Shown here in pieces: positions 6,990 to 15,226 of a DNA stretch of 64,000 nucleotides (the first letter of the stretch is position 1; every line of letters starts with the position of its first letter). Location of the stretch: assembly GCA_019115455.1 (NCBI GenBank), contig DXDN01000001.1:1-64000 (forward strand), in the 5' to 3' direction. The position numbers and the translations under genes are program-made. Source of the stretch: Candidatus Eubacterium faecigallinarum (GTDB taxonomy: Bacteria > Bacillota > Clostridia > Oscillospirales > Acutalibacteraceae). Below the pieces are notes generated by a model. That model was not told the DNA's origin. It did no database searches and saw nothing but the letters and a program-made list of their open reading frames with translations.

Positions 6990-7934
6990 ATGTCACTGAA
7001 AGACGACATACTTAAAGAGCTGATAAACAGCGGAGATTATATAAGCGGACAAGCACTGGCTGAAAAATTTGAAAAGAGCAGAGCCGCCGTATGGAAAGCT
7101 GTTAAAAGTCTGATAAGCGACGGTTACAGCATTGACGCCGTTACCAACAAGGGCTACATTCTCACCTCGGGCAATAATGTTTTGAGCGCCCGTAGTGTGA
7201 AAGCTTATATGGAGAAAGAAACAGACGTAATATATTTACCCAGCATTGACTCAACAAACAACTACTGCAAAAAACTCCTTGCCCAGGGGAAAGAGGGGAC
7301 ATTTCTTGTGGTCAGCGACTGCCAGACAAGCGGAAGGGGCAGGCAGGGAAAAAGCTTTTACTCCCCGCCCGGTTCAGGCGTATACTTCAGTCTGGTAATC
7401 CGTCCGCACACAACGCTGCAAAATTCCGTAACAGCAACTACTGCCGCAGCAGTGGCGGTATGCAAAGCAATAGAAAAGCTGACAAACAAAGCGCCCAAAA
7501 TAAAATGGGTAAACGACGTGTATCTTGATGGTAAAAAAATCTGCGGAATACTTACCGAAGCGATAACAAATTTTGAAGATTCAACAGTTGACAGTGTTAT
7601 AATCGGCATAGGCATAAACATTTCCACCTCGTCATTCCCTTCAGAAATCACGAACGCAGGCTGTCTTGACGCGGACGTAAACAAGAATAAGCTGGTGGCG
7701 CTGACCGCTGACTATCTGTTGACAACCGCTGTAAGCGGATACAACGATTTTATTGACTACTATCGCAGTCACTCAATTATTATCGGCGAAAAAATTAAAT
7801 TTATTAAAGACTCTCAGGTAACATATGCCACGGCAACCGCCATAGATGAAACGGGAGGGCTTGAAGTGGAGCTGGAAGACAATAGCCGCATAGTCCTAAG
7901 AAGCGGAGAAATCACCATAAGAAAAATCGACTGA
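6990..7934 (+). CDS. birA: Bifunctional biotin-[acetyl-CoA-carboxylase] ligase / biotin repressor
   Basis: A 314-residue BirA of the long, repressor-bearing class. Residues 1-60 form a winged helix (ISGQALAEKFEKSRAAVWKAVKSL). The ligase core shows SIDSTNNYCK, the biotinyl-AMP loop GRGRQGKSFYSP, and KIKWVNDVYLDGKKICGIL. The C-terminal cap follows (residues 265-314). It attaches biotin to carboxylase subunits and, with biotinyl-AMP, represses biotin genes. No biotin genes occur in this window. An AGAAGG ribosome binding site precedes the ATG, and a bidirectional terminator follows at 7951-7987. Confidence 0.96.
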   Translation: MSLKDDILKELINSGDYISGQALAEKFEKSRAAVWKAVKSLISDGYSIDAVTNKGYILTSGNNVLSARSVKAYMEKETDVIYLPSIDSTNNYCKKLLAQGKEGTFLVVSDCQTSGRGRQGKSFYSPPGSGVYFSLVIRPHTTLQNSVTATTAAAVAVCKAIEKLTNKAPKIKWVNDVYLDGKKICGILTEAITNFEDSTVDSVIIGIGINISTSSFPSEITNAGCLDADVNKNKLVALTADYLLTTAVSGYNDFIDYYRSHSIIIGEKIKFIKDSQVTYATATAIDETGGLEVELEDNSRIVLRSGEITIRKID

Positions 7935-7950
7935 AACTATAATTCACATA

Positions 7951-7987
7951 AAAAAGAGCTGTGAAAAATCACAGCTCTTTTTTTATG
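7951..7987. terminator. Bidirectional terminator between birA and cdaR
   Basis: AAAGAGCTGTGA and TCACAGCTCTTT form a 12-base-pair stem with a four-base loop, with A- and T-runs on both sides. It serves the two convergent transcripts. Confidence 0.88.
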
Positions 7988-7995
7988 CTCAGTTT

Positions 7996-9285
7996 TTATT
8001 TCTCATAAATATTTACATTTGCCGTATAGCTGCCGTAAATCCAGCAGGTATCTGAATTACTCAGTGCGGTAGTAAGTTTATATGACGATGTGCCGGTCTT
8101 AATATCTTCTGTATCAAGTCCTGAAAGGTCAACGACAAGACTCACGCTTGAGGAGGAGATATTTTCAAGATTTTCCTCCGTTCCTATTACAGTTACCTCG
8201 TCCGTACTCAAATTCACGATATCGGCATTGTAGCCCTGCGGAGCGTTAATTACACGGATATTGTCCGAGCTTACGGACACCGTCTTTTTAGTATAATCTG
8301 ACGGAACATTTACTGTAACACGTATCTCATGAATATTGTCAAGAATTACGAAACCGTCCAAAGAATCAACATTAAATGTAAATTGGTTCTCCCCCGTGTT
8401 AAGTTTGGAGAAATCAATGCTTCCTATAACAGCCTGAGATATATCCGCATCCTCCAAAACGCCGGCATTTACCCGGTCGACGCTGTAGGAAATGTCAAAA
8501 TCACTCATATCAAGATTACTGGGCTTACCGGCAAAATTAGCCACTACGTCCAGCTGCATCTCCCTTAACACAGGAATAGTTATGGTGAGGTTCTCGCCGC
8601 CGGTCTCAATGGTTATATAGTTTACATCTGAGCCGTTGCTGTCAAGAGCATTTGCCGTCAAATCCATTGATGTAGTGGAGGTAAGGGGCTTTTCAATATT
8701 CACTATTGCCGTGACTGACGCCACCTGAGATACATAGGTACGCGGACCCTTGACGGTTACTGTACTTTCGCTCAAAAGCGGTTCGCCCATAGCATATCCC
8801 TCTGCAATGAAATCTTCGTTTGCGTATTGAATATTGACATCCATCGTCTTTTCGTCCTCGACGTCAAAATACGCTCTGTATGCGGTGGGGTAGTAGCTGG
8901 TTACGGCAAATTCGGCATTATCCTCAGTCCCCACCCTGATGGGAACGTCATATGTTCCGCTGGAGGTAACAGCATTAGACTGAAGATAAACGTTAAGGTC
9001 ATCCGCCGTAATGTCTTTTGCCAAATATTTCTTGCAGCTTATGGTTACCTCTATGTCTATTTTCTCATCGCCGTAGCACTTTAAACCAAGCTGTTCCACC
9101 GCCGTATCGGAAAAATCGGGAGTAAAGGATACATTTACCGTTTTGGTAGTTTCAGGCGAAAGGTTTATGGAAGTAACCACCCATATGATAAGAGCGAGGA
9201 GAATTGATATTATTATAAGGTACTTATCGTTATAGATAAGCTTTCTCAGTGAAAATTTGCCTTTTTTGCTTTCATTTTCTGCCAT
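7996..9285 (-). CDS. cdaR: YbbR-domain protein, regulator of diadenylate cyclase (CdaR)
   Basis: A 429-residue protein with one N-terminal membrane segment (residues about 20-40, YLIIISILLALIIWVVTSI) and an extracellular part made of repeated YbbR beta domains. Each domain shows the pattern of 'V.V.G....v..v..v...vdls' strands (VTVKGPRTYVSQVASV and VTVIGTEENLENISS). CdaR binds CdaA at the membrane and tunes c-di-AMP production. Its ATG overlaps the cdaA stop by one base (TAATG), which implies translational coupling. Confidence 0.93.
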   Translation of the reverse strand: MAENESKKGKFSLRKLIYNDKYLIIISILLALIIWVVTSINLSPETTKTVNVSFTPDFSDTAVEQLGLKCYGDEKIDIEVTISCKKYLAKDITADDLNVYLQSNAVTSSGTYDVPIRVGTEDNAEFAVTSYYPTAYRAYFDVEDEKTMDVNIQYANEDFIAEGYAMGEPLLSESTVTVKGPRTYVSQVASVTAIVNIEKPLTSTTSMDLTANALDSNGSDVNYITIETGGENLTITIPVLREMQLDVVANFAGKPSNLDMSDFDISYSVDRVNAGVLEDADISQAVIGSIDFSKLNTGENQFTFNVDSLDGFVILDNIHEIRVTVNVPSDYTKKTVSVSSDNIRVINAPQGYNADIVNLSTDEVTVIGTEENLENISSSSVSLVVDLSGLDTEDIKTGTSSYKLTTALSNSDTCWIYGSYTANVNIYEK

Positions 9286-10154
9286 TATTTTTTCAACCTC
9301 CTTACAAGCTTTGTTATTATCTTGTCATCAGAGGATGAGCCTGTGGGCACAAATTCCGTCATAAGTATATCTCTGAGGTCACCGTCGGAGATATCCCTTT
9401 GAAGCACGCCCTTATGAACAACCGATATAAAACCGGTCTCCTCACTTACGATAACCACTATAGCGTCGCTCTGCTCGGTTATACCGATACCTGCACGATG
9501 CCTTGTTCCCAGGGCAGAGGACACTGTTTTCTTTGTAAGGGGCAGAATACATCCGGCGGCATAAATTTTGCCGTCACGAATGACCATAGCGCCGTCGTGC
9601 AGAGGAGATTTCGGGAAAAAGATATTCTCCACCAATTCCTTTGACACCTTGGCGTGAATTTCCGTTCCAGTGGCTATAACGTCGCCCAGAAGCGTATTAT
9701 TCTCAAAGCAGATGAGAGCGCCGACTTTTTGGTCGCTCATATCGGAGCAAGCCTTGCACACCGCCTCGATAGCATCCGAGATTTCGGCAATTTCCATCGC
9801 CACTCCCGAATGAATTATCGTTCTCAGATTTTTGGCTGTGGCGCCGTGACCCACCTGCTCGAGTATCTTCCTGACCTCAGGTGCAAAGAGGACAACCAGG
9901 ATAATCAGGATATTTGAGAACACCGCCCGGAAAATAAAGCTTGCGGCTTCCATATTAAGAAGGTTTACCACGCCGTAAATAACGGCAAGATAAATAAGAC
10001 CCTTGACAAGCTGAATGGCTCTTGATTCCCTGATAATACGAATACATATATATATTAGGATAGATACCATTACGATGTCTAAAAAGTCCGTTATCGTGAA
10101 AGTGGAAAACACACTTATTATTCTGTTAAAAACATCAGTAATTTGATCTGGCAT
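9285..10154 (-). CDS. cdaA: Diadenylate cyclase CdaA (membrane c-di-AMP synthase)
   Basis: A 289-residue enzyme that joins two ATP into c-di-AMP, the second messenger for potassium and wall homeostasis in Firmicutes. Three N-terminal membrane helices (about residues 22-45, 50-66, 72-92) precede the DAC domain, with the DGA motif at 187-189 (PLHDGAMVIRDG) and RHR at 218-220 (GTRHRAGIG). I chose the ATG at 10154, preceded by AAGGAAG; a longer frame starts at TTG 10178 with no ribosome binding site. In many Firmicutes glmM follows cdaR; here it does not. The cysteine desulfurase gene ends 75 bases upstream on the same strand. Confidence 0.96.
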   Translation of the reverse strand: MPDQITDVFNRIISVFSTFTITDFLDIVMVSILIYICIRIIRESRAIQLVKGLIYLAVIYGVVNLLNMEAASFIFRAVFSNILIILVVLFAPEVRKILEQVGHGATAKNLRTIIHSGVAMEIAEISDAIEAVCKACSDMSDQKVGALICFENNTLLGDVIATGTEIHAKVSKELVENIFFPKSPLHDGAMVIRDGKIYAAGCILPLTKKTVSSALGTRHRAGIGITEQSDAIVVIVSEETGFISVVHKGVLQRDISDGDLRDILMTEFVPTGSSSDDKIITKLVRRLKK

Positions 10155-10229
10155 ATTATACTTCCTTGATGGCAACAATTTACTTTCGGTAATATTTTAA
10201 CACAGAGAAAATGAGAAATAAAGGGAATA

Positions 10230-11360
10230 TCAAAGTTTTTTCAAAGAGTTTATAAAAATTTCACATTCACGCTGTGTGGTAAACACCGACGGACTTATTC
10301 TTACAGTTCCGCGTGACTCGGTATGATATGCCGCATGTGCCAGCGGTGAGCAATGAAGCCCGGCACGAACGGCAATTCCATCAGCGGCAAGAAGAGATGC
10401 AGTCTTTTCAGACGGATAATCGTCATAATTAAAAGACAATATCGGCGCCCAGTTATCTTTTTGAGGATAAGGGGTATAAAGTTGTACTTTATCATTTTTG
10501 CTCAGGGCTTTATACATCATCTGAACAAGTTTAAGCTCGTGACGATAAATATTATCGGTGCCTCTTTTTTTAACAAAATCCACACCTGCACCCAAGCCTA
10601 TTATTCCGCTGTTATTCAGGGTTCCCGACTCAAATCTGTCCGGCATAAAATCCGGTTGCTGAGAATTTGCGGAGGCAGAGCCTGTGCCGCCCTCTATTAT
10701 CGTATCAAGCTTTATGCCGTCCCTCAATGCCATAAAGCCTGTGCCCATCGGTCCGTAAAGTCCCTTATGACCGGGAGCACATAAAATATCTATATTTTGG
10801 TTTTTGCCGTCCACCGGCAAAACGCCGACGCTCTGAGCCGCGTCCACGATAAACCTGATACCCTTCTTCCGGCAGAGCTCGCCTATTTCTTTTATGGGGA
10901 AAACATAACCGAAAACGTTTGAAGCATGCATGCACACAATCAGCGACGTATTGCTTTTAATAAGTCTGCTGAAATTCTCCACCGTTTGGGCGGTGTCCAT
11001 GCCCGGCACAGCGATATCATACGCAGCTATGCCCTTTTTTGCCAGAGCGTAAACAGGTCTTGACACCGCATTGTGCTCAAGGGCGGAAATGATTATGTGA
11101 TCCCCAGGCTTTACGCTGCCCTTAACGGCATAATTAACTGCGGTTGTACAGTTCTGGGTAAAAGCGATATTCTCAGGATCGAAAGAAACAAGACCGCCTA
11201 ATTTTTCTCTTACGTCATAGATTTTTCCCGCCGTCTCAACGGATTTTGCATATCCTCCCCTGCCGCTGTTATAGCTGTAATTTTTCATGGCATAGCCTGC
11301 CGAATACAGCACCGTGTTGGGCTTGGGATTGGTGGTGGCGCTGTTGTCAAGATATATCAT
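10230..11360 (-). CDS. Cysteine desulfurase family PLP enzyme (SufS/CsdB-like)
   Basis: A 376-residue class V aminotransferase-fold enzyme that should release sulfur (or selenium) from cysteine (or selenocysteine) as a protein persulfide. The N terminus MIYLDNSATTNPKP is the substrate loop. Asp173 (VDAAQS) and the PLP-binding lysine Lys199 (APGHKGLYGP) are present. The active-site cysteine is Cys337 in AGLHCSPLAH, as in group II desulfurases. Its start overlaps the end of the DUF3343 gene by four bases (11357-11360), so the two are translated together. No suf or isc scaffold genes are nearby, so it more likely serves a dedicated sulfur or selenium transfer route than bulk Fe-S assembly. Confidence 0.9.
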   Translation of the reverse strand: MIYLDNSATTNPKPNTVLYSAGYAMKNYSYNSGRGGYAKSVETAGKIYDVREKLGGLVSFDPENIAFTQNCTTAVNYAVKGSVKPGDHIIISALEHNAVSRPVYALAKKGIAAYDIAVPGMDTAQTVENFSRLIKSNTSLIVCMHASNVFGYVFPIKEIGELCRKKGIRFIVDAAQSVGVLPVDGKNQNIDILCAPGHKGLYGPMGTGFMALRDGIKLDTIIEGGTGSASANSQQPDFMPDRFESGTLNNSGIIGLGAGVDFVKKRGTDNIYRHELKLVQMMYKALSKNDKVQLYTPYPQKDNWAPILSFNYDDYPSEKTASLLAADGIAVRAGLHCSPLAHAAYHTESRGTVRISPSVFTTQRECEIFINSLKKL

Positions 11361-11572
11361 GTTCGCTCAACACCCAGTATCTTTATCCTGCTGCGGCGCA
11401 GTATCTCCAAAGGTCTCTCATCATCCGCCTGCACTACCAGTGCATAACCGCAGCCCTCTGAATTAGACGGATTTTCCGCTTTTTTGATAAATGCTGAATA
11501 GCCCTCAATTTTAAGGATCCTGCGCCCACGCTGGGCATTCGTTATCGAACCTACTCTTATATATAAATTCAT
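11357..11572 (-). CDS. DUF3343 protein, putative sulfur/selenium carrier
   Basis: A 71-residue protein matching the DUF3343 pattern: an N-terminal strand (LYIRVGSITNAQRGRRIL) and a conserved cysteine before a hydrophobic strand (Cys41 in EGCGYALVV), ending in a basic RRSRIKILGV segment. Family members are annotated as putative Se/S carriers and are often next to cysteine desulfurases. Its four-base overlap with the desulfurase gene supports a role as the acceptor of the persulfide from Cys337. That role is inferred from the family and gene order. Confidence 0.8.
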   Translation of the reverse strand: MNLYIRVGSITNAQRGRRILKIEGYSAFIKKAENPSNSEGCGYALVVQADDERPLEILRRSRIKILGVERT

Positions 11573-11640
11573 AGTAATATTACCTCATTTCATAGCATAC
11601 TTCATTGTATGCAGAAATCAGGCTTTCGGGAATAAGCAAA

Positions 11641-11668
11641 GCGGCAGAGTACATAAGCACCCTGCCGC
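11641..11668 (-). terminator. Probable terminator after the transglutaminase-like lipoprotein gene
   Basis: GCGGCAG (11641-11647) pairs with CTGCCGC (11662-11668). On the minus strand it is followed by a T-rich but interrupted tail (TTTGCTTATT). It lies about 40 bases downstream of the stop codon at 11710. Confidence 0.5.
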
Positions 11669-11709
11669 AAAACATTTTTCAAATAAATTATCAAACAAAT
11701 TAAATATTA

Positions 11710-12597
11710 TTATTCAAAACTAAGTTCCATTTCACCTTGTCCGTCAGAACATGTCACATTTACGGTATCTCCGTCGACTGTGTATGATACTGAATATGCA
11801 AGCTTTTCAAAAGATTCGCCGCCTTGGATATCAACAGGCTCGCCGTCGGTATAATTAAAGCTACCCAAGCCGCCCCTGTCAGAGCCCATGGCAAACCCTG
11901 TAAGCGCTTTGCCGCCGTTATTTTCAATATCGGCAGCAGGGTCAAAATAATACCAGCCGTCCTTAAACTCCGCCGCTGACATTATTTTCTGCCCGTCAGC
12001 CGCACTTATAACATGGCTGGCTTTGCCGCCGCCCTGAAGCACAAGATATTCAAAGGCAGAACATACTGCCGCCGAATATCCCTTGCCCTGCATAATAGCG
12101 TCATACGCCGTAACAACGGAACTGTCAGACTGCATATTTGAGGTAATATAGGTATAAACATTAAAAATATATCTGTCGGTGCTGACCTTGCCGTATTCAC
12201 ACGCCTGCATTATCTCGTCAACCTTATCGTAAAAAGCATTGACAAGCTCAAGATGCTCCTCGGCGGTATTTTTATATGTAATAGTAACGCCTGTGGAATC
12301 GCCCATTAAGTCTATGCTTTCAACAAGAGGATAAAGAGGAAAGCAAGTATAAAACAGCTGATTGACGTCATCTAAAAGCGAAGTATTGAATTTTACCTCG
12401 CTGTCACCGTTTACAACAGCTGTACAAAGCTTTTCATAAGCCCGCACGGAACTCTCGTCGATATTCTCATAATGGGAATCGACGGTGATATTAATCTCGC
12501 TGTCCTGAACCGAATCATCTTTTGCGGCATCGGAGCACGCTGTAAAAATGCTCATCATGAATACAAGCAGAAGAATGACCGAAAGAAATTTTTTCAT
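11710..12597 (-). CDS. Lipoprotein with a transglutaminase-like domain
   Basis: A 295-residue protein with a lipoprotein signal peptide (lipidated Cys21, lipobox FTAC). A transglutaminase/protease-like core lies at about residues 165-230. The Cys in YSAAVCSAFEYL, the His in KASHVIS and the Asp in WYYFDPAAD have the order and spacing of the Cys-His-Asp triad seen in bacterial surface transglutaminase-like proteins. The usual Tyr/Trp-rich surroundings of the cysteine are partly changed, so activity is uncertain. Its start is six bases after the stop of the radical SAM gene at 12604, so the pair is one transcript. The substrate is unknown. Confidence 0.75.
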   Translation of the reverse strand: MKKFLSVILLLVFMMSIFTACSDAAKDDSVQDSEINITVDSHYENIDESSVRAYEKLCTAVVNGDSEVKFNTSLLDDVNQLFYTCFPLYPLVESIDLMGDSTGVTITYKNTAEEHLELVNAFYDKVDEIMQACEYGKVSTDRYIFNVYTYITSNMQSDSSVVTAYDAIMQGKGYSAAVCSAFEYLVLQGGGKASHVISAADGQKIMSAAEFKDGWYYFDPAADIENNGGKALTGFAMGSDRGGLGSFNYTDGEPVDIQGGESFEKLAYSVSYTVDGDTVNVTCSDGQGEMELSFE

Positions 12598-12603
12598 ATT
12601 CCG

Positions 12604-13680
12604 TTACCTCTTAATTTGTTTTAATTTATACTCACAGGAGTCAAAAAACGCCCTATAGGAATCGCAGTAATCCATATCACGACGCAGTCGCTTACAGCCT
12701 CCGCCTCGGCAGAGATAAAAATACTGACATTTACCGCATTTTTCATCAAGCTTAAAGGATTCCTTAAGAAATTCCACCGCTTTTTGAGAATGGTACATTT
12801 CATTGAAATCAGAATCATTTATATTGCCAAGATACCACTCGTCAGTGCAGTAAAAATCGCAGGGATAAACGCTGCCGTCGCCCTCCACCACAAACTGGGT
12901 TGAGCAGCATCCGTTCATTCCGCACTGCTCAGCGTTCCTGCCCTGATTCAGCAAAACGTAATTGTCAAACATACGTATGGACACAAAATCGGAGCGCATC
13001 AGGCTGTTATAGTAGATATTAAAAGCGCCTGAAAGAAATTTGGCGTAATCGTCGCAGTCCATATACAAGCTCTCATCACAATCGCCGTCAAGAGGTCTTA
13101 AGCAGGGAATAAACTGCATATACCTCCATCCGCTGCCTTTAAAAAAGCGGTAAGCCTTGCGAAAATCAGCGGCGGTTCTTTTGGTAAGAACACTGATAAC
13201 ATTAAAATCCACCGCATATTTCTCCAGCAGTTTTATGCCCCTTACCGTATCTTCAAAGGAGTCCGAGCCGTCGGTAAATTTCCTGTATGAATTAAGCTCG
13301 GCGTCCCCGTCCAGCGAGGCGCCCACAAGAAAGCCGTTTTCCTTGAAAAACTCGGCATAGGCGTCGTCAATAAGAGTTGCGTTTGTTTGCAGGCAGAAGC
13401 TGACTTGACAGCCCTGCGTATTTTTCTTTTTCACATACGAAACAAAATCTTCATAAAAGCCGAGCCCTCTCAAAAGCGGCTCGCCGCCCTGAAAAGTAAA
13501 ATAAACATTGCCGCCGTCCGCAAATTCCAGCGCCCTGTCAACGACCTTTTGCGCTGTTTCGGTACTCATCATACCCTTTGTAAACTCCTGCCTTTGCTCA
13601 GACAGCGAGCGATAAAAGCAATATTCGCAACTAAGGTTGCAGTTGCTGGAAGCAGGCTTGAGCATAACAGAAATATCCAT
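12604..13680 (-). CDS. Radical SAM/SPASM enzyme, anaerobic sulfatase-maturase-like
   Basis: A 358-residue enzyme with the radical SAM cluster motif CNLSCEYC (Cys14, Cys18, Cys21), the SAM-binding FQGGEPLL, and a C-terminal SPASM domain for two auxiliary clusters (CGMNGCCSTQFVVEGDGSVYP, CDFYC, CGKCQYFYLC, GGGCKR). Length, motif spacing and the start ISVMLKPASSNCNLSC match anSME enzymes, which turn a Cys or Ser of a sulfatase into formylglycine. No sulfatase gene is in this 64 kb. It is co-transcribed with the lipoprotein at 11710. I use ATG 13680, preceded by GGAGGT; the longer frame to 13713 lacks a ribosome binding site. Confidence 0.87.
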   Translation of the reverse strand: MDISVMLKPASSNCNLSCEYCFYRSLSEQRQEFTKGMMSTETAQKVVDRALEFADGGNVYFTFQGGEPLLRGLGFYEDFVSYVKKKNTQGCQVSFCLQTNATLIDDAYAEFFKENGFLVGASLDGDAELNSYRKFTDGSDSFEDTVRGIKLLEKYAVDFNVISVLTKRTAADFRKAYRFFKGSGWRYMQFIPCLRPLDGDCDESLYMDCDDYAKFLSGAFNIYYNSLMRSDFVSIRMFDNYVLLNQGRNAEQCGMNGCCSTQFVVEGDGSVYPCDFYCTDEWYLGNINDSDFNEMYHSQKAVEFLKESFKLDEKCGKCQYFYLCRGGGCKRLRRDMDYCDSYRAFFDSCEYKLKQIKR

Positions 13681-13705
13681 AACGACCTCCGTACTTTCCT
13701 GAGCG

Positions 13706-13744
13706 AAAAACACCGTTTAAAGAACTGCAGTTCTTCAAGCGGTG
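13706..13744 (-). terminator. Long hairpin terminator between tadA and the radical SAM gene
   Basis: A 15-base stem with one mismatch (13711-13725 with 13730-13744) around TGCA is followed on the minus strand by TTTTT. It separates the RING-galU-...-tadA transcript from the anSME-lipoprotein transcript. Confidence 0.85.
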
Positions 13745-13746
13745 CA

Positions 13747-14196
13747 TTATTTACTGCGTCTCAAATTTTTAAAAAACTCGGTCAGCAGATTAGAACACTC
13801 ATCCGCCATCACACCGGACACTATTTCCGGCTTGTGATTATAGGGTATATTGTTAAAATCCGCTACCGAACCGAAGGAACCTGCCTTTTTATCAAAAGCG
13901 CCGAAATAAACGCGCTTTATCCTGGAATTGATAATTGCGCCGGCGCACATGGGACACGGCTCAAGCGTTACATAAAGCTCGCACTGCCACAGCCGCCAGC
14001 CGCCAAGCTTCCTGCATGCGCTGTCAATAGCTTCAATCTCAGCATGATAAAGGGCGTTTTTTCCGTATTCACGGCGGTTTCTGCCCTCGCCGACAATCTC
14101 GCCGTCCCTGACGATAACAGCTCCCACGGGTACTTCACCTTCAAGGGCGCTGAGCTTTGCCAGCTCAACTGCCCTCTTCATAAAATCAATATTCAT
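13747..14196 (-). CDS. tadA: tRNA-specific adenosine deaminase
   Basis: A 149-residue TadA, which converts A34 to inosine in tRNA-Arg(ACG). The zinc ligands are His51 (HAE, catalytic Glu53) and Cys81/Cys84 in PCPMCAGAI. The motif SRIKRVYFGAFDKKAGSFGS is typical of TadA and separates it from cytidine and guanine deaminases. I chose ATG 14196, preceded by AAAGG; the 22 extra upstream residues of the longer frame overlap the CPBP gene and look non-coding. It ends the minus-strand run from the RING protein and is followed by a strong terminator. Confidence 0.95.
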   Translation of the reverse strand: MNIDFMKRAVELAKLSALEGEVPVGAVIVRDGEIVGEGRNRREYGKNALYHAEIEAIDSACRKLGGWRLWQCELYVTLEPCPMCAGAIINSRIKRVYFGAFDKKAGSFGSVADFNNIPYNHKPEIVSGVMADECSNLLTEFFKNLRRSK

Positions 14197-14198
14197 TT

Positions 14199-15218
14199 TC
14201 AGACCTTTGCGACAGTTGTTGCCGTAAGCCCTATAAGAATAAGGAACGGAACAATCATCCACGGGAATAAAAACGCCGTAAATTTCTGACCTGTTGTCAA
14301 AACGCTGCGGCTCTTGCTTTTTTTAATAAGTTCTTTTTTGAGAGCAAGATACACTGCGCTGATTATACCGGCAGCTATCCATACGATATATATGGCGGTT
14401 ATCGTATTGCTTGACGCGTCCTCGCCGATATATTTATTAAGTATCAGCTGAACTACCGACATACTGTTATTCAAAGCGTGAATAAATACCGCGGGAACAA
14501 TACTGTCTGTCGTCACAGTAATATAGCCCAGAATAAGACCCACTGAAAAAGCAAAAATAAACTGAACAACATTGCCGTGAAGCAGACCAAACACGATGCT
14601 GACCGCCACGACGCTGAAGCCCTTGCCGTATTTTTTCAAAAGCTGGAGCGAGCAGCAGCGCATTGCAAACTCCTCACAAAGCGCCGGAATGATTGCCAGT
14701 GAAATCAGGCACATAACGCTTGAGAACACAGAGTCCGGCTCGGTAACTTCACTTGACTGAAGCTCAAGCCCCAGGAAAGTCTGGAAAAACGTAACAATGA
14801 ACGAAACGACTACCTGGCTTATGCAGCAGCACAGCATTCCGAAGCAAATCCACGCCAGCACTTTTTGCGGTTTGAGCACCTTATTCGGAATAAGAGGCGA
14901 TGTGTATTTCTTTTTATTAATCAGCGCCATTACTCCGAAAGGCACTGCCACCGCCGCAAACGATACTCCGATAATCGAAAAGCTGTATTGAAACAGCGCA
15001 TTGTTAAGATAAAGGTCATACAAGTCAAACGTTAAAAGAGCGCCTGACACAACAGCCTGAATGATGATATAAGCAACGATGGCGCACCCCATTGTCAGGC
15101 TTATCATCCTAATCTCGTGCTTTTCGTTCTTTATCATCTGCTGTTTTTGTAATTCCCTATGCATCGCCTCATTTACACCACTGCCTGAGCCAAACGGATT
15201 ATAATAGTATTGAGACAT
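14199..15218 (-). CDS. CPBP/Abi-type intramembrane metalloprotease
   Basis: A 339-residue polytopic membrane protein with about eight hydrophobic segments. The CPBP (CAAX protease and bacteriocin-processing) motifs are complete: EEFAMR (Glu182, Glu183, Arg187), the His in FGLLHGNVVQF (His214), and HALNN (His247, Asn250/251). This family cleaves membrane-embedded substrates; known roles include bacteriocin maturation or immunity and prenylated-protein processing. The substrate is unknown here. Two bases separate it from tadA downstream, and eight from the ThyX-like gene upstream. Confidence 0.87.
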   Translation of the reverse strand: MSQYYYNPFGSGSGVNEAMHRELQKQQMIKNEKHEIRMISLTMGCAIVAYIIIQAVVSGALLTFDLYDLYLNNALFQYSFSIIGVSFAAVAVPFGVMALINKKKYTSPLIPNKVLKPQKVLAWICFGMLCCCISQVVVSFIVTFFQTFLGLELQSSEVTEPDSVFSSVMCLISLAIIPALCEEFAMRCCSLQLLKKYGKGFSVVAVSIVFGLLHGNVVQFIFAFSVGLILGYITVTTDSIVPAVFIHALNNSMSVVQLILNKYIGEDASSNTITAIYIVWIAAGIISAVYLALKKELIKKSKSRSVLTTGQKFTAFLFPWMIVPFLILIGLTATTVAKV

Positions 15219-15226
15219 TCAACAAA

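Noticed and set aside
12300-12400. An anSME target motif in the neighbouring lipoprotein
   Set aside because: CFPLY has the Cys-x-Pro spacing but lacks the required Arg; not a convincing formylglycine site.
13387-14289. A 300-codon plus-strand open frame
   Set aside because: It lies antisense to the radical SAM gene and tadA, which have full motif sets; its product is compositionally odd and has no domain.
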